Assembly (NCBI GenBank): GCA_964444375.1
Contig: CAYUGX010000149.1
Coordinates: 1 to 11,593, forward strand
Direction: 5' to 3'
Source of the DNA: JABHCC01 sp964444375
Lineage (GTDB): Bacteria > Bacteroidota > Bacteroidia > Bacteroidales > UBA12481
Length of the DNA stretch: 11,593 nt
In this document: piece after piece, positions 5,530 to 11,593 of the stretch
Layout: the number at the start of each line of letters is the position of its first letter
How positions within the stretch are numbered: position 1 is the stretch's first letter
Program-made: the position numbers and the translations under genes
Notes under the pieces: model-generated
Seen by the model: only the letters and a program-made list of their open reading frames with translations
Told to the model about the DNA's origin: nothing
Database searches by the model: none

Positions 5530-8062
5530 GTAATTTGTGGGTAGTAAATCGCTTTCCGCTGCGTATTGTTACAAAATACAATCCGACCGGATAAGCTGTT
5601 AAGTCAATTTGTTCAATATGGGATCCAGGAGTTTGCTGCCCTTTCTCAATGCTTAGAATTAGACGACCACTAGCATCGATAATACGGATGTTCACATCCC
5701 CTCCGGTAGGCAAGGTATAACTGATTTGAGCGTATCCGTCGCTGGGATTAGGATAGAGACTTGAGCCAATTCCATTGGCCCACAGTTGGTTTTCTTCGAC
5801 TCCCGTAAAGCTGGCAATTTCAAAATCCCATATGCCCCGTCCATAGGTACCAAAGCGAGCTGTTTTCAAAGCAGGTACATAGTCAACCGACCAATAGGTT
5901 TGCTCGGGTGCACCAGTTCCGGCTAAATCGTACCAGCTTTCTTCACTCGTGATATACACGTAGGGCCCTACCTCTGTAGCAGCAAAAATAAGGCTGGCAT
6001 CTTCATTTCTGGCCAACTCAAAGATGAGCGTGTTCGGTAAACCTTTACTGCTAGCTTTGAAGCTAGTACCCCCATCTTCACTTTTCCAGAATGAATGTCC
6101 TGAATAGCCGCTTCCTCCCATAAATATGGTATTGATGTTCTTCGGATGAGGAATAATGGCGTTGCCATAAAAGTAATGCGAGCCCGGTCCACGACTTCTC
6201 GATTTATTCCACGTGGAACCTCTGTCGGATGAATAGTATAATCGACCTTTTGAATTTAGCACATATCGGTAGTCTTTATTGATGGGAGAATAAGCCATCG
6301 CTGATATTCTGGCACCATTTCCGCCACTGAAATCATACGGTAACTCGTTAGGGACAATCTGCCCGCCCTTGTCTTCAAGGTGCCACAAATGGTTGCCCGT
6401 CGTTGTTGTTCCGCCTGCCAGGTAGACCCGGTCTGGAAAATACGGATCCTCCATCAGAGGAGGCATCCAGAAATGATCATCGCCGGTGAAGGTCCACCTC
6501 GAATTGTGCGTACTACTGGCAGCGTCAGGATAGCGCATCACAAATCCCGGATAAACTGTCCACAAACTCCGGCCTGCATCACTAGAAACAATGTGCCCAT
6601 AATCTCCGCTAATGGTTTGTTCAAAATTGGCAATTCCCGAAGTGATCTCTGTTGACTTTTGAAAACCCTGATCCTGGGTGCCGACATAAATAATGTGGCT
6701 CTTTTCCCGGTGAGTATAGGTCGAATAATATTGCGAGATTCTAAGTCCATCAAATGATATGTTCTTAACATTCAGCAAGTTATCGTCAGACAGGTAGGAA
6801 CCACCATCGGTGCTTACATATACCAATTCTCCCCCATCGGGTTTGCGAATGAATTCGATCTCTGGAATATCAGCATGAAGCTTTCCATGCATATCACCAT
6901 AATACTCGCCCCATGCGTTAATCAAATTCCAGGTCGAACCACCATCGTAACTTCGGTAGGCATTGACTTCACCAAATGCCATGATATTCGGATCCAGTGT
7001 TGACATGCCAAAGCTATTGCGCATAAACGGACCCTTTTCAATGTATCCTTTCACCAGCCAGGACTGACCTCCATTATTCGAGGAAAAGAAGCGGGTTGAT
7101 TTATCTGTACGGAACATAACAGCCAAATGAACCACATCATCTTTAACCATACCATTTAATTGAACACGTTCAATGGTGGTACTCACAAAGGGCAATCCAA
7201 CTGTTCCCACTAGCTCCAGATCTCCAGAAGCGGTAATTTGGTAGATGTCTTCCCGATCAGCAAAAAATAAGTGACTCTCCTCATAACGAGATGTCCAAAT
7301 ATCGGTCTGGCTTGTTCCAGTGTGTCCTACCAACAATGAAAATGTACTTCCTTGATTTTCTGATTGATAGATATAGCTCAAGCCTCCTGATTTTCTGAAT
7401 AGTAAATAGATTTTTCCATCAGCAGTATTAACCCCTCTTAATAAACTTCCACTCGATATAGATTCTAATCCTTCTGCGTTTTGCCAGTTCTTGCCCTCAT
7501 CATCCGAATACCTGAATAAAGGTCTATGGTTAATCTGAACCAGTCGATTGCTGCCGTCTTCCTTTTTCAACACACGAAAATAGTGCACTCCTTTCACGTG
7601 GTAATGATCAGTTAGACTCTGCCAGTTTTCCCCGTTCATTCCACCAACAAAGATTTGTCCACCGTCTGAGGCGGCATATACCCGCTTATTCTCAAAATCC
7701 ACATCAATATTACGTACCCGTCCGGCCAGGTTGTAACTGCCTTTCTCATTCCATCGTCCAGTGAGCTGACCGTCAGCCAAGGTTTCGAGACCTGAATTCG
7801 TGCTTTTTGTTTTCAGCAGCATGGCTCGATGCTGCTGGCGCTCAATTCGCGTCTGTTCATCAATGGCGCGCCAATCCACATCCGGAGCTGCCCAGTGCAT
7901 CTGCTCAATCCATTCCTGGCGTTTTTTATGCTCCTCTTCCTCATTTTCTTCATTGATGATTTCTATTGGCTTGGGTTGTTCAATTTGGGTTGATGGTTCA
8001 CAACCCATGCTTAATGCAATCAGGGTCAGTACGACACTGCCAATCAGGAAAATTCTTTTCAT
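5519..8062 (-). CDS. Secreted BNR/Asp-box beta-propeller protein with T9SS type A sorting domain
   Basis: This 847-residue protein is predicted to be exported and then secreted or surface-attached by the type IX system. The signal peptide (1-20) ends in ALSMG-C, so Cys21 could be a lipidation site, though the lipobox is imperfect. An acidic linker (35-44) follows. Asp-box motifs (S-x-D-x-G-x-T-W type) occur near 185, 233, 326, 370, 611 and 660, as in sialidase- or sortilin-like propellers. GTYGRGIWDFEI (738-749) closes the propeller region. The CTD begins at SLYPNPSDG (768) with the late KLLKK end (843-847). No catalytic sialidase residues could be assigned, so enzymatic function is unknown. 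The gene lies 26 bp after ruvB and has its own -7 box. Its 3' end overlaps the acyltransferase gene. Confidence 0.9.
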   Translation of the reverse strand: MKRIFLIGSVVLTLIALSMGCEPSTQIEQPKPIEIINEENEEEEHKKRQEWIEQMHWAAPDVDWRAIDEQTRIERQQHRAMLLKTKSTNSGLETLADGQLTGRWNEKGSYNLAGRVRNIDVDFENKRVYAASDGGQIFVGGMNGENWQSLTDHYHVKGVHYFRVLKKEDGSNRLVQINHRPLFRYSDDEGKNWQNAEGLESISSGSLLRGVNTADGKIYLLFRKSGGLSYIYQSENQGSTFSLLVGHTGTSQTDIWTSRYEESHLFFADREDIYQITASGDLELVGTVGLPFVSTTIERVQLNGMVKDDVVHLAVMFRTDKSTRFFSSNNGGQSWLVKGYIEKGPFMRNSFGMSTLDPNIMAFGEVNAYRSYDGGSTWNLINAWGEYYGDMHGKLHADIPEIEFIRKPDGGELVYVSTDGGSYLSDDNLLNVKNISFDGLRISQYYSTYTHREKSHIIYVGTQDQGFQKSTEITSGIANFEQTISGDYGHIVSSDAGRSLWTVYPGFVMRYPDAASSTHNSRWTFTGDDHFWMPPLMEDPYFPDRVYLAGGTTTTGNHLWHLEDKGGQIVPNELPYDFSGGNGARISAMAYSPINKDYRYVLNSKGRLYYSSDRGSTWNKSRSRGPGSHYFYGNAIIPHPKNINTIFMGGSGYSGHSFWKSEDGGTSFKASSKGLPNTLIFELARNEDASLIFAATEVGPYVYITSEESWYDLAGTGAPEQTYWSVDYVPALKTARFGTYGRGIWDFEIASFTGVEENQLWANGIGSSLYPNPSDGYAQISYTLPTGGDVNIRIIDASGRLILSIEKGQQTPGSHIEQIDLTAYPVGLYFVTIRSGKRFTTHKLLKK

Positions 8063-8083
8063 GACTATTGCTTATTGGAAAAA

Positions 8084-8091
8084 CAAAGTTA
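8084..8091 (-). promoter_or_regulatory. -7 box TAACTTTG of the BNR-repeat gene
   Basis: Read on the minus strand, TAACTTTG (8091 to 8084) is an exact TAnnTTTG match, 22-29 bases before the ATG at 8062. Its first three bases are the TAA stop codon of ruvB. A good -33 element is not visible. The gene may use this promoter, read-through from ruvB, or both. Confidence 0.55.
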
Positions 8092-9111
8092 AAACAAAAG
8101 ACTCTGATTCGTGCCAGGAATTTTTCCTAAATGTGCGAAGGCACGTTCTGTTGCTTCACGGCCTCTGGCCGTTCTTCTGATATACCCTTCCTGTATCAGA
8201 AAGGGTTCATAGACTTCCTCGATGGTTCCAGCTTCCTCCCCCACCGAAACAGCAATATTGGATATTCCAACGGGTCCTCCACTGAATTTCTCAACCAGAG
8301 TAGTGAGAATGCGATTATCCATATCATCAAGACCATGAGCATCTATATTCAGTGCAGACAATGCAAATTTCGTGATCTCAATATCGACAATTCCGTTACC
8401 CTTAACCTGGGCAAAATCACGAACCCGGCGCAGCAAGGCATTTGCAATTCGCGGGGTACCTCTGCTTCTTGAAGCTATTTCGATCGAAGCCTCATCATGA
8501 ATCTCAGTTTGTAAAATACCAGACGAACGCTTCACAATTTTGTTCAACACGTTTTTATCGTAATACTCAAGATGACAGGTAATTCCAAACCTGGCTCGTA
8601 AAGGACTGGTCAATAAACCCGAGCGCGTAGTTGCCCCTATTAAGGTAAAAGGATTGAGATCAATTTGTACCGAACGAGCCCCGGGTCCTTTATCGAACAT
8701 TAAATCGATCCGATAATCCTCCATGGCGCTGTAAAGATATTCCTCAACAACCGGACTCAGGCGGTGTATTTCATCAATAAATAAAACATCGCCGCTTTCT
8801 AATCCGGTTAATAAGCCTGCCAAATCACCGGGTTTGTCCAATACTGGTCCGCTGGTAATCTTCAATCCCACTGTCAATTCATTGGCAATGATGTGTGAAA
8901 GAGTAGTCTTTCCCAAGCCAGGAGGTCCATGCAACAACACATGATCCAGCGCTTCAGCACGCATGCCTGCCGCCTGAACAAATACCTTCAGGTTTTCAAG
9001 AATCTTTTCCTGTCCCGCAAAATCACCGAAACGAAGTGGCCGCAGCTTTTGTTCCATATCGGCATCATCCGGAGACATCGAATTGTTCCTGAAATCATAA
9101 TCATCTGCCAT
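8089..9111 (-). CDS. ruvB: Holliday junction branch migration helicase RuvB
   Basis: RuvB is the hexameric AAA+ motor that, with RuvA, drives branch migration of Holliday junctions in recombinational repair. The protein has 340 residues from the ATG at 9111 (342 from the GTG at 9117), the normal length. It has Walker A GPPGLGKTT, Walker B VLFIDEIHRL, sensor 1 LIGATTRSG, the arginine-finger segment SPLRARFG, the TPRIAN sensor 2 region, and the C-terminal winged helix EPFLIQEGYIRRTARGREAT; nothing is missing. If the GTG is used, it overlaps the receiver gene's TGA as GTGA; with the ATG there is a two-base gap. Either way the two genes are tightly linked and translational coupling is likely. ruvA and ruvC are not in the window. 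Confidence 0.97.
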   Translation of the reverse strand: MADDYDFRNNSMSPDDADMEQKLRPLRFGDFAGQEKILENLKVFVQAAGMRAEALDHVLLHGPPGLGKTTLSHIIANELTVGLKITSGPVLDKPGDLAGLLTGLESGDVLFIDEIHRLSPVVEEYLYSAMEDYRIDLMFDKGPGARSVQIDLNPFTLIGATTRSGLLTSPLRARFGITCHLEYYDKNVLNKIVKRSSGILQTEIHDEASIEIASRSRGTPRIANALLRRVRDFAQVKGNGIVDIEITKFALSALNIDAHGLDDMDNRILTTLVEKFSGGPVGISNIAVSVGEEAGTIEEVYEPFLIQEGYIRRTARGREATERAFAHLGKIPGTNQSLLF

Positions 9112-9113
9112 GT

Positions 9114-9500
9114 TCACTGAATTATACCCAAATCTTTGAAAGCTTTGGTTAGCTTTTCCATGTTCAGCGGCTTAGCGATATACTCATCCATTCCATAGGA
9201 TAAACAACGTTCACGATCGGCATTGAAAGTGTTTGCTGTCAGCGCTATAATGGGAATCCGAAAGGTCTTTTTCTGTTCAAAAATTCTGATTTGTCGGGTG
9301 GCTTCAAGCCCATCCATCACGGGCATCATGATATCCATGATGATCAAATCGAATGCTTTAGGATCAGCCTGGTATTTCTCGACTGCCTCCAATCCATTGT
9401 TGGCCACATCAATTTTAAACCCAAATCGACGTAAACTCGATTCCATCAATCTCTGGTTCAGTTTGTTGTCTTCAACTAATAAAATGGAAATATCTTTCAT
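9114..9500 (-). CDS. Stand-alone CheY-like response regulator receiver
   Basis: This 128-residue protein is a single receiver domain without an output domain. The acidic pair Glu10-Asp11 (LLVEDNKLNQ), phosphoacceptor Asp56 (DLIIMDIMMPVMDG), Thr88 (IIALTAN) and Lys110 (EYIAKPLN) are all present, so it should be phosphorylated by a histidine kinase or phosphotransfer protein. The ending GMDEYIAKPL and the LTANTF loop resemble receivers of hybrid kinases, which suggests a phosphorelay intermediate or a protein-protein effector. No kinase gene lies in the window. It sits 93 bp after the MORN-2 gene and touches ruvB. Its target is unknown. Confidence 0.93.
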   Translation of the reverse strand: MKDISILLVEDNKLNQRLMESSLRRFGFKIDVANNGLEAVEKYQADPKAFDLIIMDIMMPVMDGLEATRQIRIFEQKKTFRIPIIALTANTFNADRERCLSYGMDEYIAKPLNMEKLTKAFKDLGIIQ

Positions 9501-9593
9501 AGAGACTGTCGATCATCCTTAATGAGTAAAAATAAGTATAATCTAATGCATTTCCAGTGTAGGAGGTTCTTTTTTCATCAAAGAGTACAGAGA

Positions 9594-11129
9594 TCATTTC
9601 TCTAAATTGACGCGAACCCCATTTATCTTGCTCAACAGATCATCTGAATAACTGGTTGACAAAAGCACATTACCCTCACTATCGTATTTTCTCCAGGTTC
9701 GTTCTTTTCTGCCCATTTCAAAGTATCGATCCTCTTTTATCTTCCCGTTCTGAAAATAAAAACGGTGCTTTCCATTAGCAAAACCCTGAACAAAAGATCC
9801 CGAGAATTTTTTCTGATTATCCAGGTAGTAATGTTGCCAAAGACCATCCCGCTCATCACCCCTGTAAAATCCCTTCTCGGTATGATCACCTACATGATAA
9901 AACCACTCGCCTTCTTTCAATCCCTCAATGTATTCTCCCTGAGCAATCACCCTACCCGATTCATCGTATTCAACCGATAAGCCATCCTCTTCTCCCCGAT
10001 AATAATTTTCCTCGCGTCTTACTGAACCATCCAAAAAATACCACGTCCATAAGCCATCTTCTGCTCCTAACCTGTACTGTCCTGTTTGCTCAAGTTCTCC
10101 GGTCGGATAATAAAACTTCCAGGTTCCGTCACGCAGATTGTCTTTGAAATTACCTTCTGATCTCAGATTTCCACCTGGAAAAAAGAATTGCCAGAATTCA
10201 TCTTTCTGTCCCTTTTCATCGGTGACACCATCGGCAACCAACTGGCCGGAATTTGAATATTCCTTTGTTTTGATTACCGATTGATTATCCGTGTATTCAC
10301 GATGAGTTCCCACCGGAGTATCGCCAATATACCCACCACTACCAATCATGTTTCCCTCATCATCAAATTGATTTCTGACCTCAACCTGAATGTCTCCTGC
10401 TTCTTCTCGCTGTACTACTTCCCCGTTTTCATAAAAGCGCGCAACCAATAATTGTCCCCTTTCATTGTACTCACGGTAATAGCCATGCAAAATATCATCC
10501 TTATAATTAATCTCCTCCCGGATGTTGTCGTTATTGTATATGGTTTTCCACAATCCTTGCTTTCGACCTTGTGAATCGCGCTGGTTAATAAACTCGCGAT
10601 CGATCAAAAAATCATTGTGGTATTTATACAAAATGTTGATTATACTGTCTTCTGTAAACTCACGTGTATAACCGTGTTTTAAACCCGCTTTGTAGCGTAT
10701 GATTTGATCAATTCCCCCTTCGCTGCCATAATAATAACCCAGGCCCTCACGCCTGTTATCAAGAAAAAGCTCTCTTGATAATACTGAATTGACCAGGCTG
10801 TCTTGTATGATGATGCGTTGGTATTTGATGTGATAACCACTTTTCTTACCTCTTAGATAATTGATTTCCTCACTGAGGTGACCTTGTTCATCATAAAACA
10901 ACCATACACTGTCTAATAGAAAATTATTTCGTTTACCAATCGATTTTATTGTTCCCTTGACATAATACGTGGTCCATAAACCATCCGCTTTCCCATCTTT
11001 AATCATTCCTTCACTCGAAACCTGGCCATTTCCATAAAAGAATTGGGTGTGACCATCCGGTAGGGTATCTTGTGCAGACAGAAGAAATACCGATAGCGTA
11101 TAGAGAAATATCGTCGTTATGAATCGCAT
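9594..11129 (-). CDS. Exported MORN-2/YwqK-type repeat protein
   Basis: This 511-residue protein starts with a signal peptide (1-19, cut near LLSA-Q), so it is periplasmic or outer-membrane associated. The rest consists of roughly 16-18 repeats of about 23 residues with the pattern (L/T)W-x2-Y(Y/F)-x2-G-x(I/L)-x5-Y-x-G-x3-DG, for example TWKFYYPTGELEQTGQYRLG and LWTWYFLDGSVRREENYYRG. These are MORN-2 units, which stack as beta-hairpins. Units at about 95-190 and 230-300 are degenerate. Databases often label this family as a YwqK 'antitoxin', but nothing here shows a toxin partner. There is no T9SS sorting domain and no lipobox. The receiver gene follows after 93 bp with no clear terminator, and the upstream region carries motif copy 2. 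Function unknown. Confidence 0.9.
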   Translation of the reverse strand: MRFITTIFLYTLSVFLLSAQDTLPDGHTQFFYGNGQVSSEGMIKDGKADGLWTTYYVKGTIKSIGKRNNFLLDSVWLFYDEQGHLSEEINYLRGKKSGYHIKYQRIIIQDSLVNSVLSRELFLDNRREGLGYYYGSEGGIDQIIRYKAGLKHGYTREFTEDSIINILYKYHNDFLIDREFINQRDSQGRKQGLWKTIYNNDNIREEINYKDDILHGYYREYNERGQLLVARFYENGEVVQREEAGDIQVEVRNQFDDEGNMIGSGGYIGDTPVGTHREYTDNQSVIKTKEYSNSGQLVADGVTDEKGQKDEFWQFFFPGGNLRSEGNFKDNLRDGTWKFYYPTGELEQTGQYRLGAEDGLWTWYFLDGSVRREENYYRGEEDGLSVEYDESGRVIAQGEYIEGLKEGEWFYHVGDHTEKGFYRGDERDGLWQHYYLDNQKKFSGSFVQGFANGKHRFYFQNGKIKEDRYFEMGRKERTWRKYDSEGNVLLSTSYSDDLLSKINGVRVNLEK

Positions 11130-11170
11130 TACATCAATATTATCATAAATATATTTATATATACTCTTTT

Positions 11171-11185
11171 ATAATAATAATAATA
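11171..11185. repeat. (ATA)5 microsatellite
   Basis: Five perfect ATA units lie 42-56 bases upstream of the MORN-2 start codon, between it and motif copy 2. Length change here would alter promoter spacing, but that effect is speculative. Confidence 0.8.
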
Positions 11186-11187
11186 GC

Positions 11188-11209
11188 CTGTTAAAACTGT
11201 TAGTAAAAA
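11188..11209 (-). promoter_or_regulatory. Upstream motif copy 2: CTGTTAAAACT-N4-GTAAAAA
   Basis: CTGTTAAAACT at 11188-11198 and GTAAAAA at 11203-11209 lie 59-80 bases upstream of the MORN-2 start. They match the elements upstream of the OsmC gene (2292-2312) exactly, apart from one extra spacer base. The CTGTTAA/CTGTTAG direct repeat here (11188-11194, 11197-11203) may be part of the signal. Confidence 0.35.
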
Positions 11210-11565
11210 TATGTACATCCTTCACTGCATATTTTATACCAAAATGTAAGCCTACTATTAACAGCCTTAATCTTCCTTTTTTGTTTGAAAATCAAAATAC
11301 ATAACGAAGAAATGAACATCGTGTTGAAAGGTGAATTGTGGATAAAAAAGAACTCAACTTGCAGTGAATTTTGGTTCAAAAAATGGGGATTACTGAGACA
11401 GAAATTTTAGTAAAACTCTTTGCATTTTTTCTCTCCTTTTATAAGACGATTAGAACATATAAGGAGCAACTTTTCTTTTCTGTTTTTTTGAGAGGGTGAC
11501 AGTCGTCAATGTTGAAATCTTGTCAAAACAATCAATATATTAGGATGAATGCATTGGGTTATTTT

Positions 11566-11573
11566 TAGCTTTG
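11566..11573 (+). promoter_or_regulatory. Possible outward -7 box TAGCTTTG
   Basis: TAGCTTTG is an exact TAnnTTTG match on the plus strand, 20 bases from the window end, and could serve a gene starting beyond the window. No -33 element is clear at the expected distance. Confidence 0.35.
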
Positions 11574-11593
11574 TGAAGATAATATTTTATTGG

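Larger units (their letters stand above)
11130..11593. other. AT-rich intergenic region without a convincing gene
   Basis: These 464 bases are visibly richer in A and T than the coding regions. They contain a perfect (ATA)5 run at 11171-11185, the shared motif at 11188-11209, a TTAACAG at 11258-11264 inverted relative to CTGTTAA at 11188-11194, and a TAGCTTTG box at 11566-11573 pointing out of the window. The only small frame of note is a 32-residue plus-strand ATG frame at 11312-11410, which I do not call as a gene. I see no tRNA, CRISPR or insertion-sequence ends. Confidence 0.6.

Noticed and set aside
7800..8180. Long plus-strand open frame (126 codons) opposite the BNR-repeat gene start and ruvB end.
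   Set aside because: It is serine- and cysteine-rich antisense translation of two well-supported genes, with no recognisable domain.
9561..9566. AGGAGG on the plus strand, resembling a perfect Shine-Dalgarno sequence.
   Set aside because: No plus-strand gene follows; the region is between two minus-strand genes and this phylum seldom uses such sites.
9594..11129. Interpreting the YwqK-like protein as an antitoxin of a toxin-antitoxin system.
   Set aside because: It is exported by signal peptide, is far longer than antitoxins, and no small toxin gene is adjacent; the label is a database habit.
11281..11300. TTTGA-AAA-TCAAA as a second FNR-like site.
   Set aside because: The half-sites are separated by three bases and lack the GAT/ATC core, so the geometry does not match.

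Overview
The window looks like a chromosomal segment of a Bacteroidota bacterium, most likely a Cytophagales-like marine or environmental lineage. Four things support this. One secreted protein ends in a type IX secretion (T9SS) type A sorting domain. Several genes are preceded by TAnnTTTG-type -7 boxes and lack clear Shine-Dalgarno sequences. PheS carries a four-cysteine insertion that I recall as common in this phylum. YwqK/MORN-2 and BNR-propeller T9SS proteins are also typical of the phylum. The order-level placement is an inference.

Layout. Positions 1-50 hold the 5' half of a minus-strand tRNA-Val(GAC), cut by the window edge, followed by a GT-rich 12-mer tandem repeat. On the plus strand come an exported cyclophilin-type peptidyl-prolyl isomerase and pheS. 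A minus-strand OsmC-family gene follows, and its stop codon overlaps that of pheS. Divergent from it is a Crp/Fnr-family regulator with an FNR-box-like palindrome in its own leader. Then comes a two-gene plus-strand unit: a bile acid:sodium symporter (BASS) family transporter and a PlsC-type acyltransferase with C-terminal membrane segments. The second half is all minus strand, read from right to left: a 511-residue exported MORN-2 repeat protein, a stand-alone CheY-like receiver, ruvB (touching or overlapping the receiver gene), and an 847-residue BNR-repeat protein with a T9SS sorting domain, whose 3' end overlaps the acyltransferase gene by 11 bp. The right end (11130-11593) is a 464-bp AT-rich stretch without a convincing gene.

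How the genes work together. Most are housekeeping or widely distributed families, and I see no mobile element, CRISPR array or defence system. The best regulatory signal is the perfect FNR-like inverted repeat CTGAT-N4-ATCAG just downstream of the -7 box of the Crp/Fnr gene. The protein has an N-terminal CxxC pair and a cysteine aligning with Cys122 of E. coli FNR, which together suggest an autoregulated, possibly redox-responsive factor. A second signal is a composite motif, CTGTTAAAACT-N3/4-GTAAAAA, upstream of both the OsmC and the MORN-2 genes. I did not find a clearly new multi-gene system. The observations below are specific leads, not claims of one.
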